Shown here piece after piece: positions 1-5,317 of a stretch of 7,966 nt of DNA. Origin of the DNA: Bermanella sp034112325 (GTDB taxonomy: Bacteria; Pseudomonadota; Gammaproteobacteria; Pseudomonadales; Oceanobacteraceae); the NCBI GenBank assembly GCA_034112325.1, contig JAWUVO010000054.1, forward strand, positions 1 to 7,966. The letters are read 5' to 3'. Both the position numbers and the translations under genes were made by a program. Under the pieces are notes generated by a model. The model saw nothing but the letters and a program-made list of their open reading frames with translations. It did no database searches and was not told the origin of the DNA. Position 1 is the stretch's first letter; every line of letters begins with the position of its first letter.

Positions 1-167
1 TAGTTAATTCAATATCGGCCGCTAATTTATGTCGTAGTACAGTGATTTTAGTCACGTAATAGGAGATGTTTGTAACTCCAAAATAGCCTGCTTATTGGCA
101 TGTTTGCAAAAAAATGATCAATATTCCGTTGTTAGCGAAGACTTTTACGCTTTCACTCGTATAAACC

Positions 168-192
168 TTAAATACTTAAACTAAGTATTTAA
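168..192. promoter_or_regulatory. Perfect 11-bp inverted repeat upstream of the EF-hand/ECF operon
   Basis: TTAAATACTTA (168-178), spacer AAC, then TAAGTATTTAA (182-192): both arms match perfectly. The repeat ends 7 bases before the ribosome binding site of the EF-hand gene. It could be a dimeric repressor operator or an mRNA hairpin close to the translation start. It is very AT-rich and has no U-tract, so it is not an intrinsic terminator. The regulator is unknown. I found no convincing ECF-type promoter in bases 1-210. A weak sigma-70-like pair, TTGGCA at 95-100 and AATATT at 120-125 with a 19-bp spacer, is the best I can point to. Confidence 0.6.
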
Positions 193-199
193 AATATAC

Positions 200-204
200 A
201 GGTG
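200..204 (+). promoter_or_regulatory. Ribosome binding site deciding the EF-hand start
   Basis: AGGTG at 200-204 lies 6 nt before the ATG at 211. The in-frame GTG at 202 is part of this Shine-Dalgarno sequence and is therefore an unlikely start. Confidence 0.6.
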
Positions 205-210
205 TACACT

Positions 211-606
211 ATGAACAAACTTGCAATAACTACCATTCTTCTGAGCCTCTCGGCTGTTTCAGCTTTATCCTATGCAGATATGGAAGGTGGGCACCATGAT
301 GGTGAAGGCTATAAGAATAAGGACGATAGTAAAGGTCACAAACATTTTTCACTGATGGATAGCAATAATGATGGATCACTATCAAAAGAAGAGTTATTAA
401 GTTTTCATCAGCAGCGTTTTACGTCGATGGATGCCGATGCTGATGGTTTAGTTACGAAAGAAGAAATGAAAAATCATCGCCAAACTAAGCGTTTCATGCG
501 TATGGACAGTAATAAAGATGGCGTTATTTCTGAAGAGGAAATGGTACTCTTTCACAAGTCTCATAATAAGCGTTCACACAAATTAAAGAATTCTGACGCT
601 GAATAA
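211..606 (+). CDS. Secreted His-rich EF-hand protein (three EF-hand loops)
   Basis: A 131-residue protein that should act in the periplasm. Residues 1-22 form a signal peptide (Lys3, hydrophobic core, probable cleavage after Ser-Tyr-Ala22). Three canonical 12-residue EF-hand loops follow: 50-61 (DSNNDGSLSKEE), 74-85 (DADADGLVTKEE) and 99-110 (DSNKDGVISEEE). Each has Asp at positions 1, 3 or 5, Gly at 6 and Glu at 12, so calcium binding is expected. His residues cluster before the loops (28, 29, 43, 45) and after them (115, 118, 123), so transition-metal binding is also possible; that is inference. The ATG at 211 is chosen because AGGTG lies 6 nt upstream and the signal peptide begins there. 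It is the first gene of the unit with the ECF sigma factor, which starts 11-23 nt after its stop. A calcium- or metal-responsive accessory to that system is plausible but unproven. Confidence 0.85.
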   Translation: MNKLAITTILLSLSAVSALSYADMEGGHHDGEGYKNKDDSKGHKHFSLMDSNNDGSLSKEELLSFHQQRFTSMDADADGLVTKEEMKNHRQTKRFMRMDSNKDGVISEEEMVLFHKSHNKRSHKLKNSDAE

Positions 607-629
607 CATTTTCCTAAATGAGTTATACC

Positions 630-1190
630 ATGAAGAGTCTACAGCAGCAGACTGATGAGGAACTTATGATATTGATTAAAGCGTTTAATCACGATGCTTT
701 TTCGACGCTAGTTACAAGGCATTCCGATCGATTTTATGCGTTGTCTTATCGTACCTTGTTTAATCAGTCTGATGCTGAAGATATTGTGCAGGAGTCGTTT
801 CTTAAGTTATGGCGAAAGCCAGATCTTTGGCAGGATAAAAAGCATAGCAAGTTTACTACATGGTTTTACCGCATTATTGTTAATGCTTGCTATGACTTGA
901 ATAAGAAAAAGTCCTCACAGGAAACCTCTCTCGTAGTTGATGATTATGAGCAAGTTGAAGAAAATGAAGACCTATCCCATCAGCAGCTTTCAGCCATTGA
1001 CGTTGCCCTTAATAATCTACCAGAAAGGCAGCGTATGGCGCTTAATTTATGTTTTTATGAAGGGTTGAGTAATGCAGAAGCTGCAGATGTTATGGGGATT
1101 CGCTTAAAGGCCTTACAGTCTTTAATTATGCGAGGCAAAGCTACACTTAAAAATCAGTTCAATATCTTGGAGGAGAATGATCATGAATAA
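630..1190 (+). CDS. ECF-type RNA polymerase sigma factor (sigma-70 family)
   Basis: This is an alternative sigma factor that directs RNA polymerase to a small regulon in response to an envelope signal. It has only regions 2 and 4, as ECF sigmas do. Numbered from the ATG at 618, region 2 spans about 27-97 with the region 2.2 motif DAEDIVQESFLKLW at 52-65. Region 4 spans about 124-180, with LPERQR at 134-139 and a helix-turn-helix around 150-175. The acidic linker lies at 107-120. The length of about 186-190 residues is normal for an ECF sigma and close to CnrH. The start is uncertain: ATG 630 has a weak TGAG 7 nt upstream, while ATG 618 has no visible Shine-Dalgarno and would add MSYT. The stop overlaps the next gene by 8 nt, and that neighbour is probably its anti-sigma factor. 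Target promoters cannot be deduced from this window. Confidence 0.9.
   Translation: MKSLQQQTDEELMILIKAFNHDAFSTLVTRHSDRFYALSYRTLFNQSDAEDIVQESFLKLWRKPDLWQDKKHSKFTTWFYRIIVNACYDLNKKKSSQETSLVVDDYEQVEENEDLSHQQLSAIDVALNNLPERQRMALNLCFYEGLSNAEAADVMGIRLKALQSLIMRGKATLKNQFNILEENDHE
1169..1175 (+). promoter_or_regulatory. Strong ribosome binding site for the anti-sigma gene
   Basis: GGAGGAG at 1169-1175 lies within the end of the sigma gene, 7 nt before ATG 1183. The in-frame ATG at 1177 would leave a spacing of only 1 nt. The start is therefore set at 1183. Confidence 0.75.
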
Positions 1191-1509
1191 GAGCGATGAA
1201 AAACTTAACCAGTTATTGAATAGCTCTAAGCCTGTGCCTGCTAGTTCTAATTTAGCGCAGCGGATTATTTTTGAAGCAAAACCTCAGTCAGAATTTAAGG
1301 TGACTGCGGAGTATGATGAGAATTTTATTAAGCAGTTTTTAAGCAGTTTTATCTTCCCAAAACCGGCCTATGCATTAGCCTGTAGTATGTTGATTGGTAT
1401 GCTTTTAGGTTGGCAGAATCCAGATTTCAGTTTGAATACTCTACCCTTGGTAGATATTGATAATGATTTAAGCAGTCTATTTTTGGCTGAGGTTAATTTT
1501 TATGAATAA
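1183..1509 (+). CDS. Putative single-pass anti-sigma factor (CnrY-like position and layout)
   Basis: A 108-residue protein with a soluble N-terminal part (1-60, presumably cytoplasmic), one hydrophobic membrane segment at about 61-77 (PAYALACSMLIGMLLGW) and a short acidic C-terminal tail of about 30 residues, presumably periplasmic. It lacks the HxxxCxxC motif of zinc-containing anti-sigma factors; its only Cys is in the membrane segment. I do not recognise it by sequence. The anti-sigma role is inferred from the topology, the 8-nt overlap with the ECF sigma gene before it, and the CnrX-like sensor after it. In the Cnr system the small membrane protein CnrY holds the sigma factor through a short N-terminal segment. 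Here residues about 5-32, including SNLAQRIIFEA, would be the candidate sigma-binding stretch. The start follows the GGAGGAG site, and the gene overlaps the sensor gene by 8 nt. Confidence 0.65.
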   Translation: MNKSDEKLNQLLNSSKPVPASSNLAQRIIFEAKPQSEFKVTAEYDENFIKQFLSSFIFPKPAYALACSMLIGMLLGWQNPDFSLNTLPLVDIDNDLSSLFLAEVNFYE

Positions 1510-1963
1510 AAAAATGAAAATATTTTTTTCACTGTCTGTTTTACTTAATGTATTACTGTTGGGCATTGTAATAGGTACCATCACAGGAGGTTTTGCTAAG
1601 TCACATATGAGGGCCGAGCATGATGCACCTGGAATGGAGCAGCGTTTGGTCGGTATACTCGCAGTATTACCGCCAGAAAAGAGTAAGGAGTTTTCTCAGC
1701 GAATTTCAAATCTGAAAACATTGAAACGTACCGATAAAAATCAGATGAAATCTGCAAGAAAAAATGTGATGCAAGTATTTGAGCAAGAACCTTTTGATAA
1801 AATTGCATACCAGAAAGCTGTTCAGGGATTAAACCAGTTGCACCAAGCACAGATGGAGATACGCGTGAACTTAATGGCTGATATGGCGGAGTATTTATCG
1901 CCAAAAGAACGTAGACAGCTATCTCACCTAATAATGAAACGTGGCGGAAGAAAAAATAGATAG
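1502..1963 (+). CDS. Membrane-anchored periplasmic metal-sensor-like protein (CnrX/ZraP/Spy-type helical fold)
   Basis: A 153-residue protein with an uncleaved N-terminal anchor (about 7-29, SLSVLLNVLLLGIVIG core) and a mostly helical, charged periplasmic domain (about 33-153). The overall shape, and LSPKERRQL near the C-terminus (132-140), fit the heavy-metal-resistance/periplasmic metal sensor superfamily containing CnrX, ZraP and Spy. In CnrX, cobalt and nickel are bound by two N-terminal His and a later His-x3-Met. Here His35 and His40 precede the domain and His114-x3-Met118 occurs in the second half, so a related site is possible. By the Cnr model it would sense periplasmic metal or stress and control release of the sigma factor. 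Its ATG sits within the stop of the anti-sigma gene (8-nt overlap), with GAGG 9 nt upstream. A second in-frame ATG lies at codon 5. The exact ligand is unknown. Confidence 0.72.
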   Translation: MNKKMKIFFSLSVLLNVLLLGIVIGTITGGFAKSHMRAEHDAPGMEQRLVGILAVLPPEKSKEFSQRISNLKTLKRTDKNQMKSARKNVMQVFEQEPFDKIAYQKAVQGLNQLHQAQMEIRVNLMADMAEYLSPKERRQLSHLIMKRGGRKNR

Positions 1964-2325
1964 ATAAATTTTGTATTTTTCAGTCGTCCGCTTATTAAGC
2001 AATTTAAGTCCCTTCAGTATTTTTTACAAATGAACCAATGCGCTGGGGCTTGCCTGTCAGGTTACTAATATCAATATCAACATCAAAGGCTAGCTATGTT
2101 CAATCGATGATTTAATGGCAACATCACGATAAACTTAAATTTGTCTCACCACATAATGAATGTTTATTTTAAGGCTTTCGCGCACAGTGTGCCCTCCTAC
2201 AGGTTTCGAGCACATATGGTTTATGGAGGACTGGCGGTATATTTATGAGTTATTTGGGCGTTTTAACTTAACTATCAGTGTACTTGGTCTAAGCTTAGTT
2301 AAATAACACTAAGGATTTGAGCATA
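1964..2325. other. 362-bp intergenic stretch between the metal-sensor operon and the histidine kinase
   Basis: No convincing coding sequence is visible; the longest openings are very short and lack ribosome binding sites. The stretch contains one REP-like palindrome (2177-2203) followed by a near-copy of its first arm. A 10-bp palindrome, CTAAGCTTAG, lies at 2289-2298, 27 bp before the kinase start. I see neither a clear intrinsic terminator for the upstream operon nor a clear sigma-70 promoter for the kinase. Confidence 0.6.
2177..2203. repeat. Single REP-like palindromic element
   Basis: The segment reads TTCGCGCAC-AGT-GTGCCC-TCCTACAGG. It has the architecture of gammaproteobacterial REP elements, such as those of Pseudomonas putida: a TTCGCG lead, a short GC-rich stem-loop (GCAC/GTGC here) and a trailing CTCC(T/C)ACAGG. 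It is GC-rich in otherwise AT-rich spacer DNA. TTTCGCGCACA (2176-2186) recurs with one mismatch as TTTCGAGCACA at 2204-2214, a 28-bp period. No second inverted copy is nearby, so it would be a singlet. The assignment rests on resemblance only; copy number elsewhere in the genome cannot be seen. Confidence 0.45.
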
Positions 2326-3519
2326 ATGATCAGTGCCGAACTTCACCCCCAAGAAACCCAGCGTATGGAAGAACTGCTGCGTTATGAAGTATTGGATACC
2401 GATGACGAAAAAGCACTGGATGAGCTGACTCAATTAGCCAGTGCCATCTGTGGTACTCCTATCTCGCTAATCTCCCTTGTAGACAAGGACCGACAGTGGT
2501 TCAAATCCCGTGTAGGTCTTGATGCACCTGAGACCCCAAGAAATATCGCTTTTTGCTCTCATGCCATTTTGCAAGACCATATATTTGAAGTACCAGATAC
2601 GTTAGAAGATGAACGCTTTGTCGATAACCCTCTTGTGACAGGGGCGCCAGATATTCGATTTTATGCAGGGGCGCCTCTTGTAAGTAAAAGTGGTATGCCC
2701 ATTGGCACCTTGTGTGTAATAGATAATGAACCTCACAAATTAGATGAAAAACAACAGCTGGCATTAAATACACTAGCCAAGCAAGTGGTTAGTCAATTAG
2801 AGCTGCGTCTCCATAACCGTCATTTACAGCGTATGCAAAAAAATCAGCAGCAAATATTTGCAGTCATGTCCCATGATTTACGTTCTCCTTTTAACGGGAT
2901 TTTGGGCTTATCAAAAGCTTTGCGTGAAAAAGCAGGCACACTTAAACCAGAGCGTCTGGCTAAAATGGCCGATGGTATTTTAGAGTCCTCATTGAAAGTG
3001 TATCAATTATTAGATGAAATTTTACAGTGGTCTAGTAATCAATTAGGGGCGATTCAATTAGAATTAAAAGCAATACCTATAAATCCACTGATCATAGAAA
3101 CATTAGACTTGATGAAAGATAGCTTGGAATTGAAAAAAATTAATATCACCCACCATGCTCATGAAAATGCGGTGGCCATGGCCGATGTTAATTTAACCAA
3201 AACGATTATTCGTAATTTGTTGGCAAACGCCATCAAATATACTCCAGAGAACGGCAGCATACAAATAGAAACTCAAATGGTTGGTAGCAATATTCAATTG
3301 GTTATGACTGACACTGGAAAAGGTATTCCCCTAGAAATAATAGACGAGCTCTTCAGCGATAGCGTCGCTAGTCAACCTGGTACCCAGGGGGAGTCTGGGC
3401 ATGGCTTAGGCTTAAGTTTATGCGGCGATTTTGCTCGTAAGCAGCAAGGTACCTTATCTCTAGATAAGGATTATAAAGAGGGAGCTAAATTAATACTAAG
3501 TCTTCCACGAGGAGCCTAG
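2326..3519 (+). CDS. Soluble GAF-domain sensor histidine kinase
   Basis: A 397-residue cytoplasmic sensor kinase with no membrane segment or signal peptide. A GAF domain occupies about 25-160 (FCSHAI at 76-81, GTLCVID at 127-133). It is followed by a dimerisation/phosphoacceptor domain with the H-box MSHDLRSPFNGILG (phosphoacceptor His183). The ATPase domain has an N-box around Asn297/Asn301 (NLLANAIKYTP), a G1 box DTGKGI at 329-334 and a G2 box GHGLGL at 358-363. All residues needed for autophosphorylation are present. The GAF ligand is unknown, and I see no argument for a bilin chromophore. ATG 2326 is chosen because AAGGA (2311-2315) lies 10 nt upstream; an in-frame TTG at 2317 is too close to it. 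There is no receiver domain in the protein and no response regulator beside it, so its partner is encoded elsewhere. It converges on the FeS photolyase gene with 42 bp between them. Confidence 0.9.
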   Translation: MISAELHPQETQRMEELLRYEVLDTDDEKALDELTQLASAICGTPISLISLVDKDRQWFKSRVGLDAPETPRNIAFCSHAILQDHIFEVPDTLEDERFVDNPLVTGAPDIRFYAGAPLVSKSGMPIGTLCVIDNEPHKLDEKQQLALNTLAKQVVSQLELRLHNRHLQRMQKNQQQIFAVMSHDLRSPFNGILGLSKALREKAGTLKPERLAKMADGILESSLKVYQLLDEILQWSSNQLGAIQLELKAIPINPLIIETLDLMKDSLELKKINITHHAHENAVAMADVNLTKTIIRNLLANAIKYTPENGSIQIETQMVGSNIQLVMTDTGKGIPLEIIDELFSDSVASQPGTQGESGHGLGLSLCGDFARKQQGTLSLDKDYKEGAKLILSLPRGA

Positions 3520-3561
3520 CTTTGGCACAACACGTTATTCACGCAAGTGTATATTTTAGCC

Positions 3562-5091
3562 CTAAGCAGTCAACTCCCTAAACTTTATCGCCTGTGACTT
3601 AATGTCTTTAATATCTTTTTCACTTTTACGCTCTAAGTTTTTTAACATAAAACCCATACGCGGATTATTTTTAAAAGTATCGGCGTGAGTGTCTAAAAAA
3701 TCCCAGAATAATGTGGTGAACGGGCAAGCGTCATCGCCCACAGCTTCACTGGGATTAAAGCGACAGTTCTTACAGTAATTACTCATCTTGTTAATGTAGT
3801 TGCCGCTAGCCACGTAAGGCTTCGATGCCATAATGCCATTATCAGCGTACTGGCTCATACCCAAAGTATTAGGTAATTCGACCCATTCAACAGCATCAAC
3901 GTAGACCGCTAAATACCATTGATGAATCTGTTTTGGATCAACACCATAAAGCAGTGAAAATAATCCAGTAACCATTAATCGCTGAATGTGGTGTGCATAA
4001 CCGTAGGTTAATGTTTGTTTGATGCTTTGACTCATACAAGTCATATCAGTGTCTCCTGTCCAATAAAAATCAGGTAGATTCTGTTTAGCCTCTAACGCAT
4101 TCATGTCTAGCCAGCCGGGCATGTGCATCCAATATAAACCTCGCACATATTCACGCCAGCCCAATATTTGGCGAATGAAACCTTCAACTGCAGCTAAAGG
4201 AGCCTGTTTTTCTCGGTGATAAAGTTCGGCTGTCTGAATAACCTGCAGTGGGTGCAATAATTTCATATTTAATGCCGTTGAAATTAACGAATGATTTAAG
4301 AAGGGCTCATCCATCCACATTGCATCTTGGTAGTCGCCAAAGTTTTCTAAACAGTTTTCAAAGAATCGAGACAGCGCTTGCTGTGCTTGTACCGGTGTGA
4401 TCGGCCAGTGTAATTGCTCGAGGATACCAGGATGATCAGGAAATTTTTTATTAACTAAATCAATCACTGTTTGGGTTATTTTATCAGCTGGCCACGACAG
4501 CGTTTTAGGGATGTCCTGTGGTCCTTCTTTTTTAAATGACTTACGATTAGATTGATCGTAATTCCACTTGCCACCCAGTGGAGTTTTTTTATCTTCCATA
4601 AGTATCTGATATTTTTTGCGTAATTCTCTATACCAGTATTCTAAACGTAACTGTTTTTTATCTCCTGCCCACTGTTTAAAATCTTTAGGGGTAGAAAGAA
4701 AGTGCTGATCGTTTAATTGTTTAAACGGCACATCGTATTGCTTGCAAGTATTAACCAATGACTCGAAGACACGATAATCACCAGGTCTAACAAACCATAC
4801 CTCTTCTGGCTGTTCTGTGGTAATTGTATGCGCTAATGCTTCTGCCAAGTCGCTAAACTGCTCATCTTCTAAAAAGTGATACTGCAACGGCAAGCCTTTT
4901 TCGCGCAGCTCTTGTGCAAAATGCCTCATCCCTGATAGAAAAAGTGCAATGCGCTGCTTGTGTGACCAAACATGTGTCGATTCTTGATTAACCTCAGCCA
5001 TCCAGAAGCAATCATTATCGATATCTACGTCATTAAAAATTAGAGAGTCGCGATCAAGCTGATCTCCCAAGATAAGATAGAGTCTACGCAT
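3562..5091 (-). CDS. FeS-BCP class (6-4) photolyase, PhrB/CryB-like
   Basis: A 509-residue prokaryotic (6-4) photolyase. It should repair UV (6-4) photoproducts in DNA using light, FAD, a lumazine-type antenna and a [4Fe-4S] cluster. The N-terminal antenna domain opens with MRRLYLILGDQLDRDS. Cys352, Cys440, Cys443 and Cys456 are the cluster ligands; their spacing (88, 3, 13) equals that of Agrobacterium PhrB C350/C438/C441/C454 as I remember it. With the same +2 offset, the active-site pair His367-His368 and the electron-transfer residues Trp344, Trp392 and Tyr393 are conserved. The C-terminal domain contains YCKNC and CPFTTLFWDFL. The frame stays open upstream to 5211, but that stretch is an overlapping Cys-rich gene in another frame, so ATG 5091 is the start. 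Its ATG overlaps the DUF2256 stop by 8 nt, so the two are probably translationally coupled. It is the last gene of the - strand cluster. Confidence 0.93.
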   Translation of the reverse strand: MRRLYLILGDQLDRDSLIFNDVDIDNDCFWMAEVNQESTHVWSHKQRIALFLSGMRHFAQELREKGLPLQYHFLEDEQFSDLAEALAHTITTEQPEEVWFVRPGDYRVFESLVNTCKQYDVPFKQLNDQHFLSTPKDFKQWAGDKKQLRLEYWYRELRKKYQILMEDKKTPLGGKWNYDQSNRKSFKKEGPQDIPKTLSWPADKITQTVIDLVNKKFPDHPGILEQLHWPITPVQAQQALSRFFENCLENFGDYQDAMWMDEPFLNHSLISTALNMKLLHPLQVIQTAELYHREKQAPLAAVEGFIRQILGWREYVRGLYWMHMPGWLDMNALEAKQNLPDFYWTGDTDMTCMSQSIKQTLTYGYAHHIQRLMVTGLFSLLYGVDPKQIHQWYLAVYVDAVEWVELPNTLGMSQYADNGIMASKPYVASGNYINKMSNYCKNCRFNPSEAVGDDACPFTTLFWDFLDTHADTFKNNPRMGFMLKNLERKSEKDIKDIKSQAIKFRELTA

Positions 5092-5251
5092 GTTTAATAT
5101 CCGAACCTTTTTGGGTTGGTTTATGGCGCCGACAACGCTCAGAGCAATATTTAACCTCAGCCCAACAACTTTGCCATTTTTTGCGCCAGTTAAAGGGCTT
5201 ATCACACACAAGGCAAATCTTACTGTCTAGATGTAATTTGTTATGGGCCAT
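5084..5251 (-). CDS. DUF2256 family small Cys-rich protein
   Basis: A 55-residue protein. Translating the minus strand from ATG 5251 gives MAHNKLHL..., then KICLVC, the Trp/Lys-rich NWRKKW, and VKYCSERCRR. Cys13-x2-Cys16 and Cys36-x3-Cys40 (with Cys29 between them) form a likely zinc-finger-like site, and the whole matches the DUF2256 pattern. Members of this family are typically found beside photolyase/cryptochrome genes; their biochemical role is not established to my knowledge. The gene lies 66 bp after the upstream photolyase homologue. Its stop (ATGCGTAG) overlaps the start of the FeS photolyase. It is short and could easily be lost to a false N-terminal extension of its neighbour. No strong Shine-Dalgarno is visible (weak AGG about 11 nt upstream). 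Confidence 0.9.
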   Translation of the reverse strand: MAHNKLHLDSKICLVCDKPFNWRKKWQSCWAEVKYCSERCRRHKPTQKGSDIKHA

Positions 5252-5317
5252 TGTCTGTATCGCCTAGTCATTACGCAGTCTGAATTGTTGTTTTATGAGA
5301 TCAATTATTTAAATACG

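Noticed and set aside
137..164. ECF-like promoter GAAGACTT ... CGTATAA for autoregulation of the sigma operon
   Set aside because: The -35 lacks a clean GAAC core and the spacer is about 13 bp, shorter than the usual 15-17. TGTAAC at 71-76 has no matching -10 either.
195..208. TATACA-GG-TGTACA upstream of the EF-hand gene as a LitR-type site
   Set aside because: The half-sites look similar, but the 2-bp spacing does not fit the roughly 12-bp spacing I recall for LitR-type sites. It also overlaps the ribosome binding site and is not near the photolyase genes.
1596..1904. Open frame on the minus strand opposite the metal-sensor-like gene
   Set aside because: It is antisense to a well-supported gene, with no recognisable protein features or ribosome binding site. 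The same reasoning applies to the frames at 2501-2773, 5350-5646, 5838-6170, 5857-6135 and 5870-6073.
2030..2068. Tiny open frame (12 residues, MNQCAGACLSGY) in the intergenic region
   Set aside because: It has no ribosome binding site or context and is too short to support without conservation data.
2266..2310. Interleaved TTTAACT/AGTTAAA and AGTGT/ACACT inverted repeats before the kinase
   Set aside because: The arms are 5-7 bp, AT-rich and crossed rather than nested. This is expected by chance in such DNA.
5092..5211. In-frame N-terminal extension of the FeS photolyase by 40 residues
   Set aside because: The added residues do not resemble the family, which starts MRRLYLILGDQL. The DNA is fully explained by the overlapping DUF2256 gene in another frame.
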